Under the pieces are notes generated by a model that saw only the letters and a list, made by a program, of their open reading frames with translations, searched no databases and was not told the DNA's origin. A program made the position numbers and the translations under genes. 64,000 nucleotides of DNA from Nitrospinaceae bacterium. GTDB taxonomy: Bacteria; Nitrospinota; Nitrospinia; Nitrospinales; Nitrospinaceae. Below are positions 8,320 through 17,172 of the stretch, one piece after another. The DNA lies in the NCBI GenBank assembly GCA_028278405.1, contig JANQEK010000006.1:1-64000 (forward strand). Reading direction: 5' to 3'. Position 1 is the first letter of the stretch, and each line of letters starts with the position of its first letter.

Positions 8320-9018
8320 ATGGTAACTATCGATCATGTATCTAAAGTGTACCGTGTCGGCGGGCAGGATTTTACCGCGCTCCATGATATTACTCTTGAG
8401 ATCGATGAAGGGGCGTTCATGTCGTTTGTCGGTCCGTCGGGATCCGGAAAGACAACTTTGTTGAATCTGGTTGGCGGACTGGATCAACCCACCTCTGGTA
8501 AGATTCTTTTCAATGGCAAGCCTCTGGATCAAATGAGCCGCGACGAGTTAGCCGCCTATCGGAGGAAAAATGTCGGTTTCATTTTTCAATCCTACAACCT
8601 GCTTCCGGTTTATACCGTTTATGAGAATGTGTTGTTTCCGCTGTTGCTCAACGATGCCGAAGAATCGGCTGTCCGGGATAAAGTTAGATCTCTGGTCGAT
8701 TTGGTTGGACTGACTCCTGAAATCAACAAGCGTCCTACGGAGCTTTCCGGCGGGCAGTGTCAGCGTGTGGCGATTGCCCGTGCCCTGGTCAAGGACCCGG
8801 CGCTGATATTGGCTGATGAGCCGACAGCCAATCTCGATGCTGAAAATTCCTACCATATTTTGGAGCTGATGTTGAAGCTCAACCGTGATTTCAAGGCCGC
8901 GTTCGTATTTTGCACACATGATGAAAAAGTAACCAAATACGTTCGACGGGAAGTGCGTCTCGATGATGGGTTCGTGCAGTGGGACAAGACCAAGCAGCCC
9001 GATGGAGAATTGAAATGA
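8320..9018 (+). CDS. ABC transporter ATPase, LolD/MacB-type
   Basis: 232 residues, the usual length for LolD-like ATPases. Visible motifs are Walker A GPSGSGKTT near residue 38, a Q-loop in FIFQSYNLLPVYTVYEN, the signature LSGGQ followed by CQRVAIARAL, and Walker B ALILADEPTANLD. The usual QQ after LSGG is QC here, a mild variant. It starts 8 nt after the barrel gene, and its stop overlaps the start of the first permease. The ATPase powers two FtsX-type permeases encoded next; substrates of this class are lipoproteins, lipids or peptides extracted from the inner membrane. Confidence 0.92.
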   Translation: MVTIDHVSKVYRVGGQDFTALHDITLEIDEGAFMSFVGPSGSGKTTLLNLVGGLDQPTSGKILFNGKPLDQMSRDELAAYRRKNVGFIFQSYNLLPVYTVYENVLFPLLLNDAEESAVRDKVRSLVDLVGLTPEINKRPTELSGGQCQRVAIARALVKDPALILADEPTANLDAENSYHILELMLKLNRDFKAAFVFCTHDEKVTKYVRREVRLDDGFVQWDKTKQPDGELK

Positions 9019-10184
9019 TTTTCCGGATGGCTCTGAAAAATTTCCTGAGACAGGGAATGCGGTCTTTTTTGAACGTCCTGGTGACTGCACTTGCCATGGT
9101 GGCAGTGGTTTTCAACCTTTCCCTGTACAACGGGTTTCAGGATCAGGCGGTTCGCAATATGGTATCGACCGATGTCGCTGGAGGCCATTACCGGATGCCC
9201 GGGTTTGATCTCCTTTCGCCTATGGAGTGGGAGGATCAAACGTTCAAGGTTCCTGATTCCTTTTCCAGCCTGTCGTCATCGGATAAAGCAGAAGTGTTGG
9301 TTTTGCAGGGACAGATTTTCCCCAACCGCCGTTTGTTTCCGGTGCAGCTGCGCGGAGTGGAAATGCAGCAGACGTTACTGGATCTTCCTTTTTACAAACT
9401 GAAAGAATGGCAAATGCCGGTGGATGACATCATTCCAATTATTATTGGAAAGAAGATGGCCGGAAAATCTCATCTTCATATTGGAGATGGAGTGGTTCTG
9501 AGATGGCGGGACCGCTTCGGAGCGGTGGACGCATTGGATGCCAGGGTGGTGGATGTCGTTCCTTTGATCAACCCGCGTATTGACGAGGGCGTGGTGTGGA
9601 TGCGCCTTGACCATTTGCGCCAAATCACCCATCGCGAAAATGAGGTCTCCTGGGTGGCGGTGAAAGAGTCCCGGGGAACCATCGCTCCGACAGAGTTTCA
9701 AGAACCCGAGATACTGCTTAAGGATATTCTCGAGCTTATCCGGCAGGACAGGAAGTATGCGGTCATCATCTGGGTCATCCTCATATTTCTTGCGGGAATC
9801 AGCGTATTCAACACGCAGTTTCTAAGTATTTTCAAGCGCCAGCGGGAAATCGGTACGTTAATGGCCTTCGGCATGCCGCCGAAGCGGGTTGTTCGTTTGT
9901 TTGCGTTGGAAGGTAGCCTGGCGGCGTTCTCGGCAGTGCTGGTGGCTTTGGTTCTTGGAGCCATTATTTTGGGCTGGTTCCAAAGTGTGGGGCTGGATGT
10001 TTCCCACTTGGCGGAATCTCAAATTCCTATTCGCGAAAACATTTTTCTCAAAATTAAACCGGTTGAAGTTGTGGCCTCCATTGTCGTCATCGTCGTCATT
10101 ATGATCCTGGTTGCCTGGGCTCCGGTCCGGAAAATCTCAAAGGTAGATCCCACCCAGGCATTGAGGGGGAGGGCGATTACATGA
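9015..10184 (+). CDS. FtsX-family ABC permease, LolC/E-like (first)
   Basis: The track starts it at a GTG (8979), but the ATG at 9015 overlaps the ATPase stop (ATGA) and leads straight into FRMALKNFLRQGMRS, the usual N-terminus, so 389 residues is preferred. One N-terminal membrane helix (VTALAMVAVVFNLSLY), a large periplasmic MacB-PCD-like domain, then three C-terminal helices with the FtsX hallmark FKRQREIGTLMAFGM. It probably forms a heterodimer with the next permease and works with the ATPase on the envelope side. Confidence 0.9.
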   Translation: MIFRMALKNFLRQGMRSFLNVLVTALAMVAVVFNLSLYNGFQDQAVRNMVSTDVAGGHYRMPGFDLLSPMEWEDQTFKVPDSFSSLSSSDKAEVLVLQGQIFPNRRLFPVQLRGVEMQQTLLDLPFYKLKEWQMPVDDIIPIIIGKKMAGKSHLHIGDGVVLRWRDRFGAVDALDARVVDVVPLINPRIDEGVVWMRLDHLRQITHRENEVSWVAVKESRGTIAPTEFQEPEILLKDILELIRQDRKYAVIIWVILIFLAGISVFNTQFLSIFKRQREIGTLMAFGMPPKRVVRLFALEGSLAAFSAVLVALVLGAIILGWFQSVGLDVSHLAESQIPIRENIFLKIKPVEVVASIVVIVVIMILVAWAPVRKISKVDPTQALRGRAIT

Positions 10185-11482
10185 TTCGATGGATTCTAAA
10201 AGGAATCTGGCGGGACAAAACGCGGTCTCTGTTTCCGTTTCTGGTAATCTCGGTCGGCGTGACCTTATTGATTTATCTGCTGGGATTCATGGAGGGAACC
10301 TTTGCCGGAATGATCGATATCTCGGCCCACCTGGACACCGGACACCTCAGGTTTGTCAACAAGCCCTTTTATGATGAAGAGCATTTGCATCCCCTCGACC
10401 GGGCACTGGCAGGTCAAAAGGAAACACTACAGTGGCTGCAGCAAAACGGCGATCCGCGGATTGAATGGTCACCTCGAATCCGTTGGGGAGCCATCATGGA
10501 TGTTCCCGATGAAAAAGGAGAGACCAAAAGTCAGACGCCGGTGATCGGTATGGCGATTGAGATGCTGGATGTAAATTCGGCCGAGCGAGAGCGTTTGAAT
10601 CTGGAGCAATCTGTGATTGAAGGAACCGTTCCCTCTCATCCCAAGGAAATGCTGGTGGGGTACAAATTGGCGGAGGCATTGGAAATAAATTTGGGCGATC
10701 AGGTTACTTTGATGGGACAGAATTTTGATGGAGGGCTGGCAACCGATAATTACCGGGTGGTCGGTTTTGTACGGTTTGGTCTGGCGGCCATGGACAAGAA
10801 AATGGCATTGATCAACCTGGCTGATGCTCAGCAAACATTCTATATGGAAGACATGGTCACCGATTTCCTGGGGTTCCTTCCCATGAATGTCGGGTATTTG
10901 AAATACGATAGACTCAAACAAAATATAATGGATCATCTTCCGGCATTGCAGCAAACTCCACCCAAAGATTGGGCTAAAGATGACGAGCCTCTGATTCTGT
11001 CTGTGTTGGACCAAAGGAATCTGCGAGAGCTGTCCATAAAGTTCGAGTTGGTCGATGATGTCGTGATTGGTGTGTTTACCTTTTTGATGGTACTCGTGCT
11101 GTGGAACGCGGGACTCTTAAATGGGGTGCACCGTTATGGTGAAATGGGTTTGCTGCTTGCCCTGGGCGAAACTCATAAAAAATTAATCCTGCTCATGGCG
11201 TTGGAAGCCCTGGTGATTGGTATACTGGGTTCTATCGCGGGTTGTTTGGTTGGCGGAGGTCTGGTGTACTATCTGCAGGAAGTGGGCATCAGCACCCATG
11301 GAATTTTTGAGACCTCAGGGCTCATGATGAGTGATACCATTCGCGCCCGGGTCAGCCTGAATGCTTTTGTGTTTGCCGTGATCCCCGGGATCACTGCCAG
11401 CGTGCTGGGCAACCTGATCGCCAACCTTGCCATCTTCCAACGTTCGGAAGCCAATCTGTTCCGCGAAATGGAGGCCGGATGA
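10181..11482 (+). CDS. FtsX-family ABC permease, LolC/E-like (second)
   Basis: 433 residues, starting in an ATGA overlap with the first permease. An N-terminal helix (FPFLVISVGVTLLIYLLG) is followed by a periplasmic domain and three C-terminal helices, with the FtsX motif degenerated to RYGEMGLLLALGE. The periplasmic domain differs from that of the first permease, so the pair is a heterodimer rather than a recent duplication. It is followed by a LolA-like gene, again with an ATGA overlap. Confidence 0.9.
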   Translation: MIRWILKGIWRDKTRSLFPFLVISVGVTLLIYLLGFMEGTFAGMIDISAHLDTGHLRFVNKPFYDEEHLHPLDRALAGQKETLQWLQQNGDPRIEWSPRIRWGAIMDVPDEKGETKSQTPVIGMAIEMLDVNSAERERLNLEQSVIEGTVPSHPKEMLVGYKLAEALEINLGDQVTLMGQNFDGGLATDNYRVVGFVRFGLAAMDKKMALINLADAQQTFYMEDMVTDFLGFLPMNVGYLKYDRLKQNIMDHLPALQQTPPKDWAKDDEPLILSVLDQRNLRELSIKFELVDDVVIGVFTFLMVLVLWNAGLLNGVHRYGEMGLLLALGETHKKLILLMALEALVIGILGSIAGCLVGGGLVYYLQEVGISTHGIFETSGLMMSDTIRARVSLNAFVFAVIPGITASVLGNLIANLAIFQRSEANLFREMEAG

Positions 11483-12252
11483 CGCAATTTTGTTCTAAAA
11501 AAATGAGATTGAGATTCTTGTTTCTCACCCTTGTCTGGGGATTGATATTGCCTGGATCGGGTTGGGCGGAGGATGCCCGGGCTCAACGTTTGTTGGTTGA
11601 GGTCGACAAAAACTTGTGGGCCACTACGAAATATATCGATGGCCGGTTGATCATCGACAACGGCAGACGGGTCAGAACGCTCTCGATGGAAAGCTGGATG
11701 GAGGGAAGACACAAGTCATACAGTTATTACAAAGCGCCCGCGAGAGAACGTGGAACCAAGATGCTGAAACTGGACAGAAAATTGTGGATGTATACGCCCC
11801 ATACCGACCGCAAAATTTTGATTGCCGGCCACCTGTTACGGCAATCGATGATGGGCAGCGATCTTTCCTATGAAGATATGATGGAAGATGAAAAAATCAG
11901 CGAAGCCTACGCCGGAACCATAGATGGAGAGGAAAAGATGGAAGGGGTCCAGACATTTGTCATGACCCTTAAAGCCAGAAGAAAAACCAAAACCTACCAG
12001 ACTTTAAAAATTTGGGTCGATCCGGTCAAGAATACTGTGCTGAAGGAAGAGGCTTATGCTAAAAGTGGAAAGTTGCTCAAGCTCATTTTCTTCAAGGAGT
12101 ACCGGAAAATTGGCCATCGGTTGTTTCCACGCAAAATGGTTTTCCGCGATATGCTCAAGGAAAATACAAAAACCACCTATATGTTTGACAAAATTCAGTT
12201 CGATGTCGATATCCCCGCAAAATATTTTTCCCAGCGTATTTTAAAGCGCTGA
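11479..12252 (+). CDS. Outer-membrane lipoprotein-sorting (LolA-like, COG2834) protein
   Basis: 257 residues; the start overlaps the permease stop. A signal peptide (FLTLVWGLILPGSGWA) is followed by the beta-rich COG2834 pattern: short strands with YKAPARERGTKML, KLWMYTPHTDRKIL, a central DLSYEDMM and KIWVDPVKNTVLKEE. Family members are half-barrels that carry lipoproteins or lipids across the periplasm. Paired with two FtsX permeases and an ATPase, it completes a transport line towards the outer membrane. Whether it replaces the canonical LolA or serves a special cargo cannot be judged here. Confidence 0.82.
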   Translation: MTQFCSKKMRLRFLFLTLVWGLILPGSGWAEDARAQRLLVEVDKNLWATTKYIDGRLIIDNGRRVRTLSMESWMEGRHKSYSYYKAPARERGTKMLKLDRKLWMYTPHTDRKILIAGHLLRQSMMGSDLSYEDMMEDEKISEAYAGTIDGEEKMEGVQTFVMTLKARRKTKTYQTLKIWVDPVKNTVLKEEAYAKSGKLLKLIFFKEYRKIGHRLFPRKMVFRDMLKENTKTTYMFDKIQFDVDIPAKYFSQRILKR

Positions 12253-12351
12253 AATCCGTGTTTTTTCCCGTGTATTTATTATTTCCAAGGATTTTTTTGC
12301 CTTTATACTGAATGAAAGGATTAATCGCCCGCTTCAGTCGTGAGGAGGCGT

Positions 12352-12765
12352 ATGAGAGTTGCAGTATTTCATTCAGTTCGTAATGAGCGAGGTAAAGTCG
12401 CCGTATGGTTTTTTGCGAGTATGGTTGTTCTCGCGTTTTTGCTCCATCCGAAGACGAGCCCGTTTGCGGAACATTATTACAACTTCAAAGCGGAAACCCA
12501 GTTAACGCAATTGTACGACAGTTGTAAGCTGGTGTGGGCCGCTGGCGGACAGCACAATACATCGTCTGCTAACAAGAATAAAATGAACTCGGCAACGGAA
12601 TGCGATCTGGCAACGGCGGTTCTGTCTCCCTATAATTTTCTTCACGATAGAAATATTGAAATCAAAATTGTGGACGGAACTCAAAGTGGATTCTCTGCCA
12701 CGGCAAAGCACAAAGAAGGAACCAAGACGCTGAAAATCAATGCTGCCGGAGAAAGCATTTCCTAA
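12352..12765 (+). CDS. Pilin-like membrane-anchored protein lacking a prepilin motif (copy 1)
   Basis: 137 residues from the ATG at 12352, which has GAGGAGG just upstream; the GTG at 12340 in the track is inside that site. A short basic leader (RNERGK) precedes one hydrophobic helix (VAVWFFASMVVLAFLLHP), an amphipathic stretch and a small C-terminal domain with EIKIVDGTQSGFSATAKH, a pattern seen in small type IV pilins. The GFTLIE-type cleavage site and Glu5 are missing. Two cysteines (DSCKL, TECDL) could form a disulfide. A TATACT -10-like box lies at 12304. It is a clear paralogue of the next gene. Function unknown. Confidence 0.7.
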   Translation: MRVAVFHSVRNERGKVAVWFFASMVVLAFLLHPKTSPFAEHYYNFKAETQLTQLYDSCKLVWAAGGQHNTSSANKNKMNSATECDLATAVLSPYNFLHDRNIEIKIVDGTQSGFSATAKHKEGTKTLKINAAGESIS

Positions 12766-12797
12766 ACGGCCAAGAAAAATTTATTGAAGAGGTTTAT

Positions 12798-13208
12798 ATG
12801 AGCATGAGTTTTAAAGCATTAAGAAATGAAAGTGGAAAAACAGCCGTAGTGATTTTGATTATTGTTGCTGTAATTGCTTACCTGGTATATCCGGGAACCA
12901 GCCCTTTCAAGGCAGATTATTACAATCTCAAAGCGGAAGGGAACTTGAAGGATCTGCATCGGGCGTGCAACCGCTACTGGGCGGATGGCATTGCGCAAAG
13001 AATGGTTTCCAAGGCGACCGGAATACAACGCGTGGCCGGACCCTGCAAACTCGATGTGGTTAAAAAGGATCCCTATAATTTCAAGATTCTGGAAGGAATG
13101 AAGATCGAGATTGTCGACGGTACCAAAACCGGTTTTAAAGCGACCGGCATTCATGCCGAGGGAGATGCCCTGCTCAAGGTCAATGCCCAGGGAAAGATTG
13201 AATCCTGA
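12798..13208 (+). CDS. Pilin-like membrane-anchored protein lacking a prepilin motif (copy 2)
   Basis: 136 residues, 32 nt after copy 1, with GAGG before the ATG. The layout is the same: a RNESGK leader, a helix (TAVVILIIVAVIAYLVYP), then TSPFKADYYNLKAE, two conserved cysteines (RACNR, GPCKL) and KIEIVDGTKTGFKATGIH. The conserved blocks (TSPF, YYN.KAE, IVDGT.(S/T)GF.AT) show a tandem duplication. The Gly before the helix sits where prepilin peptidase would cut, but the residues after it are KTAVV rather than FTLIE, so processing is doubtful. It may be an uncleaved pilin-like membrane protein. Confidence 0.7.
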   Translation: MSMSFKALRNESGKTAVVILIIVAVIAYLVYPGTSPFKADYYNLKAEGNLKDLHRACNRYWADGIAQRMVSKATGIQRVAGPCKLDVVKKDPYNFKILEGMKIEIVDGTKTGFKATGIHAEGDALLKVNAQGKIES

Positions 13209-13214
13209 ACGGCA

Positions 13215-13778
13215 TCAGCTGGTTTGAAAAACGTTTTTTGCCAACCAATGAAAAGCCTCTTCCGGATTTTTCACGATAGGAACCTGAGCATCGTTGAATT
13301 CATCCCATTCATGATCAGGATTAAGGATCAACAAAGGCTTGTTATACTCCAGCGCCAGTTGGATTTCGGAGCGTGTTCCCGCACCTCCGGGAAAAGCGAT
13401 GATCACATCCGAAGATAAAATAATAATATGATTACGGCTGGCAAGCTCCTTTCCCGAAACGCCTGATAGTGGAAGATGCGTATAGATGGGAATATCGATC
13501 CAGGCGTTGGGGTAGCCTTTGGGAGACGTGTAAGTCGACCGCATTTCTGGAGATTCGCAGGAGCCGGAAGCGGGAATGATACCGATGACGTTTCCTTTTC
13601 GGCCGGAAACTTCTGCGAAGGATTGAGATACAGCTTCCATCACACCTCCGCCGCCGCCGTTGATTAAATCGCAATCTTGTTTGGCAAGCCATTGTCCCAG
13701 AGGTTTGCTGAGGGTTGAATATTTTTCAGTCCCCGATCCGATGATCCCTATCCGGGATCTTTTTTTTGATGCAGGCAT
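13215..13778 (-). CDS. LOG-family (lysine-decarboxylase-like, TIGR00725-type) protein
   Basis: 187 residues. The Rossmann-like start GIIGSGTEKY, the glycine-rich GGGGGVMEAVSQSF and the family motif PGGAGTRSE are visible. LOG enzymes hydrolyse nucleoside 5'-monophosphates at the N-glycosidic bond; many bacterial members have unknown physiological substrates. It is the last gene of the UDG-MoxR-DUF58 leftward operon, 7 nt after DUF58, and converges with the pilin-like pair with 6 nt between the stops. Confidence 0.85.
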   Translation of the reverse strand: MPASKKRSRIGIIGSGTEKYSTLSKPLGQWLAKQDCDLINGGGGGVMEAVSQSFAEVSGRKGNVIGIIPASGSCESPEMRSTYTSPKGYPNAWIDIPIYTHLPLSGVSGKELASRNHIIILSSDVIIAFPGGAGTRSEIQLALEYNKPLLILNPDHEWDEFNDAQVPIVKNPEEAFHWLAKNVFQTS

Positions 13779-13785
13779 ATTTGGA

Positions 13786-14760
13786 TTATTTTTGGTCTTC
13801 GTATCCGACCGCCGCCAGATATTTCAGGATATGTTCCAAGTGGGTTTCGGAATTACCGGAAGGAGTTTGCATTTCGGGAGTTTTCAGGCACACCTCGTCT
13901 CCCCGTCGAATCAGATGATACGCCAGCGAAGCTGTTTCTGTCACGCGGTTTTCGAGTGTCTCCGGTTTGACCATGATATTGGTTTGAGGATCGACAATAT
14001 TGAGGAACAGCGTGTAACTGTGTAATCCACCCTTGGAGAATTCCTTGACCCGCAGGGTTCCTGTTTTGGCACTCGACTTCCAGTGAACCGAGGCCATGGG
14101 ATCCCCCGGCTGGTATTCTCTTATTGAATACAAATCGTCTCCGGCAAGGCCTATAGTGCCTTCTCCTTCTTCAGAATATTCAGTGGGGGGAGGAAGAGCC
14201 ACGTTTTTAATCACGGGAAAGATGAGGGTTTCCGCTGTTATCGGCAGTCTCTTGGTCTTAACAAAAAAACCGAAGGGAAAACTGGTTTTCAAATGAACCG
14301 TGTCCAAATGCGCCGGTCCCCGCTTGACCCCTACAAACATCAGACTCTTGTCCACGGACGACTGGGGAGAAATCTGGTACATATATGCTGTTTGCTCAAT
14401 GCGGTAGCGTCCCATCGGATCCAGTGGGAACTCTACGTACAGAGAATAAGAAGGAATCGTCTTTTTGGAATTGGAAATCTTCAAGTGCAAGGGATAGGAG
14501 TCATCAGGGTATACCGTTTTAGGCAGTGAAACTTCGATGGAGATTCCCTTCAGAGTTTGCTCGGACAGTACTCCAGAGACGACAATAAAGCTGCAGCACA
14601 TGGCGAGCACCAGGTACAGTAGGTTGTTCCCGGTGTTGATAGCGCCGATACCTACCCCGAACAGTAGAAAAATAAATCCTCCGCCTTCGCGCGTAACCTG
14701 TAGGGTGCGGTTGAAATAGGAAAGAGTGAATACCGGTTTGTAGTCGAGTTTTTTTTTCAA
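13786..14760 (-). CDS. DUF58 domain protein
   Basis: 324 residues. Two N-terminal membrane helices (GFIFLLFGVGIGAINTGNNL and the following LVLAMCCSFIVVSGVL) precede a beta-rich domain and the DUF58 core with YQPGDPMASVHWKSSAKTG. DUF58 proteins are usually encoded beside a MoxR AAA+ ATPase, as here (28 nt downstream of it), and are thought to be assembled or activated by it. The von Willebrand A and transglutaminase partners often found in such clusters are not in this window. Confidence 0.9.
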   Translation of the reverse strand: MKKKLDYKPVFTLSYFNRTLQVTREGGGFIFLLFGVGIGAINTGNNLLYLVLAMCCSFIVVSGVLSEQTLKGISIEVSLPKTVYPDDSYPLHLKISNSKKTIPSYSLYVEFPLDPMGRYRIEQTAYMYQISPQSSVDKSLMFVGVKRGPAHLDTVHLKTSFPFGFFVKTKRLPITAETLIFPVIKNVALPPPTEYSEEGEGTIGLAGDDLYSIREYQPGDPMASVHWKSSAKTGTLRVKEFSKGGLHSYTLFLNIVDPQTNIMVKPETLENRVTETASLAYHLIRRGDEVCLKTPEMQTPSGNSETHLEHILKYLAAVGYEDQK

Positions 14761-14788
14761 AGTGCCCCGGAGGCTGAAAGATTAAAAG

Positions 14789-15733
14789 CTAAACGGGGAT
14801 TTCCATACGTTCGACAATTTCACTGATGATGGCAGAAGTATCGGACACCGTCCGTTTGTGGGTACCGTGGTGCGATTCTGGAATAACCCGGTGACAGAGC
14901 ACAGGTACAGCCAGTTGTTTGATATCGTCAGGAATACAGTAGTCGCGGCCATAGACCAGTGCGCGGGCGCGGGCCGCCTGTTGCAGAATGATGCCTCCCC
15001 GTGGACTGACACCCAACGCCAGATGCGATGACTCCCGGGTGGCGGTGACAACGTTCAAAATGAAATCAGTGAGGACAGGTTCGATCGTGACAGTTTCGGC
15101 TTTGCGCTGCAGTTCCAAAACATCGTTTTTGTCCAGTACGGCCCGGATATCTCGAATATTTTGAATGGGTGAAGTCTGGGTCAGCAAATGGCGTTCATCG
15201 TCGGGTTCGGGGTAGCCCATGGAGATATACATCATGAATCGGTCGAGTTGCGATTCCGGCAAAGGGTGCGCCCCGTGGCTTTCAATCGGATTTTGTGTGG
15301 CGATAACCATAAACGGGTCTTCCAGATGATAAGTCTGGTTGTCCACCGTGACCTGCTTTTCGTTCATGGCTTCCAGCAGGGCGCTCTGGGTCCGGGGTGA
15401 TGAGCGGTTGATTTCATCCGCCAGCACGAGATGAGCAAAGATGGGTCCTTTGTTAAAGTGAAAAGTCCCTTCTTTTTGATTGTAAATCGAGACCCCGACA
15501 ATGTCCGAAGGGAGGATGTCGTTGGTGAACTGGATGCGCCGGAAATCAAGATTGACGGAGTGAGCAAGGCAATAGGCCAGTGAACTTTTGCCGACACCCG
15601 GGACGTCCTCGATAAGCAGATGGCCTTTGGCGATCAAAGTAATGATGGCCTGTTCAATGACCTCCGGTTTACCGACGATCACCGAGCCAATGTTGTTTTT
15701 TAGCCGTTTGATGGCGTCCTGAGCCTGGTTCAT
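14789..15733 (-). CDS. MoxR-family AAA+ ATPase
   Basis: 314 residues, the standard length. Walker A is DVPGVGKSS near residue 43, Walker B is LVLADEINRSSP near 108, and sensor 1 lies in MVIATQNPIE. The C-terminal lid contains LGVSPRGGIILQQAARARAL. The start overlaps the stop of the upstream uracil-DNA glycosylase gene. MoxR ATPases act as chaperones for metal-containing or vWA complexes; here the direct partner is the DUF58 protein. Confidence 0.93.
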   Translation of the reverse strand: MNQAQDAIKRLKNNIGSVIVGKPEVIEQAIITLIAKGHLLIEDVPGVGKSSLAYCLAHSVNLDFRRIQFTNDILPSDIVGVSIYNQKEGTFHFNKGPIFAHLVLADEINRSSPRTQSALLEAMNEKQVTVDNQTYHLEDPFMVIATQNPIESHGAHPLPESQLDRFMMYISMGYPEPDDERHLLTQTSPIQNIRDIRAVLDKNDVLELQRKAETVTIEPVLTDFILNVVTATRESSHLALGVSPRGGIILQQAARARALVYGRDYCIPDDIKQLAVPVLCHRVIPESHHGTHKRTVSDTSAIISEIVERMEIPV

Positions 15734-16509
15734 GCCTTCAGAATCTCCATGACTTTCTGCATATCATCGTACACAGCTTGCCGATTTTCCTTAGTGTAAG
15801 CACGGAGCAGGTAAGCCGGGTGATAGGTCAGCATCAGTTTCATTCCCTCGAATTCATGCCAGGTTCCGCGTTCTTTGGTGATGGGAACGGTTCGGCCCAA
15901 CAGGGTGCTCGCCGCAGGTTTACCCAGAGCCACAATTACTTTAGGACGGATGGCTTTCAGCTGTTTGATGAGAAACGGTTTGCAGGCGTCCACTTCATCT
16001 TTTTCGGGGTCGCGGTTGCCCGGCGGACGGCATTTGACGATATTGCAGATATAAGTATCCTTTTCCCGGTTGAGCAGCATGCCCTTTTCGATGATTTCAG
16101 TCAGTTTCCTGCCGGCACGGCCGACAAAGGGGAGACCCTGGGCATCCTCATCGGCTCCAGGGCCTTCGCCGACAAACACCAGGTCGGCGTCGGGATTGCC
16201 CGACCCGAAGACAATGGTCTTTCGGGTTTCACACAACTTGCAACGTTGGCAATCGCCCAATTCTTCGCGGACGTCAGTCAGGTCGCCAGAAGGTTCGTGG
16301 TCATCGTTTGATTCTGTAGGTATCAGGGTCATTTGGGTTTCCAAAGGTTGAGAGGAGCTGCCGCGAAAAGTCCCCGATGGGACAGGCATGACGGGTAATT
16401 CGCTCAACTCGCTGTTCAGGGGAGCATGGGTGTGTCCCGATTCCTTTAGAAACAACAGGTAGTTCTTCAGCTGTCGCAGTAAAAGTGAGCGTTCGGTTTC
16501 AGGTACCAT
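15730..16509 (-). CDS. Uracil-DNA glycosylase, family 4 (Fe-S)
   Basis: 259 residues: an ~80-residue variable N-terminus followed by the catalytic domain. The iron-sulfur site begins [10 protein letters not shown] and continues with Cys in [16 protein letters not shown]. The uracil pocket motif is [20 protein letters not shown] and the second motif is TYHPAYLLR. It removes uracil from DNA in base-excision repair. It heads a leftward operon with MoxR, DUF58 and LOG-like genes, whose functions are not obviously related. Confidence 0.93.
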   Translation of the reverse strand: MVPETERSLLLRQLKNYLLFLKESGHTHAPLNSELSELPVMPVPSGTFRGSSSQPLETQMTLIPTESNDDHEPSGDLTDVREELGDCQRCKLCETRKTIVFGSGNPDADLVFVGEGPGADEDAQGLPFVGRAGRKLTEIIEKGMLLNREKDTYICNIVKCRPPGNRDPEKDEVDACKPFLIKQLKAIRPKVIVALGKPAASTLLGRTVPITKERGTWHEFEGMKLMLTYHPAYLLRAYTKENRQAVYDDMQKVMEILKA

Positions 16510-16715
16510 GTCACTTAGAATAACAGATGACGATGTTCCGTCAATCCCCTATAACTGGTTGATAATAAAGGACAAAATATCCAATTGTTGCTTGTTCCGA
16601 ATCTCGTCCAAAGTTGCTCTTAAAGCAGAAAAAGGGTGCCAAGTATACCAATCCCGGATACAAAGAGGAATGAGGAAAATCAGGGACGCAAGCGGAACTG
16701 CAGCTATCTTTTGGT

Positions 16716-16744
16716 TTGTCTGGGTTTGGTGGTTCGTTTATAAT
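16716..16744 (+). promoter_or_regulatory. Sigma70-type promoter for the coiled-coil protein gene
   Basis: TTGTCT and a perfect TATAAT are separated by exactly 17 nt. The predicted start of transcription near 16751 leaves a ~19-nt leader with GGAG before the ATG at 16770. The 16510-16715 stretch before it shows no gene. The promoter overlaps the track's upstream TTG start, which argues against that start. Confidence 0.65.
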
Positions 16745-16769
16745 CACTTCAAACAAATGGAGCAAAAAG

Positions 16770-17081
16770 ATGTCCGGTTTGAAAAGTGCATGGGAAATCA
16801 GTATGGAAAAGTCCGACAAACTGGTTCCTGAGGTGCAAAAGCAAAAAAAACTGACTGCAAAGCAAAAAGAACAGATTGCCGAGGTTCGCAAGGAATTCAA
16901 AGCCAAAATCGCGGACAAGGATGTTACCCTTCAGCATAAGTTGAACCGCCTTGTAGAACGGACCCCGCCGGAGCAGTTGGAAATGGAATCGGAAAAATTG
17001 AAACAGGAATTTGTAGAAGAAAAAGAACAATTGGAAAAAGAGATGGAAGCGCAAATCGAAGCCATCCGTAAGCCATCCTGA
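16770..17081 (+). CDS. Small charged coiled-coil protein
   Basis: 103 residues from the ATG at 16770 (GGAG 7 nt upstream), not the TTG at 16716. The whole protein is Lys/Glu/Gln-rich helix with heptad-like spacing (KLTAKQKEQIAEVRKEFKAK, KLKQEFVEEKEQLEKEMEAQ). It has no signal peptide, cysteine or membrane segment. No family is recognised; it could be a cytoplasmic structural or nucleic-acid-associated helix bundle. It has its own promoter and lies 91 nt before argS. Confidence 0.7.
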   Translation: MSGLKSAWEISMEKSDKLVPEVQKQKKLTAKQKEQIAEVRKEFKAKIADKDVTLQHKLNRLVERTPPEQLEMESEKLKQEFVEEKEQLEKEMEAQIEAIRKPS

Positions 17082-17172
17082 CAATCCTTTCTCTTGAATT
17101 CTCTATTCTGAAGCCCTCACCCGGTTAGTTTTTAATAAAAACCACGAATCTACTGTCTGATAGATTGGACTA

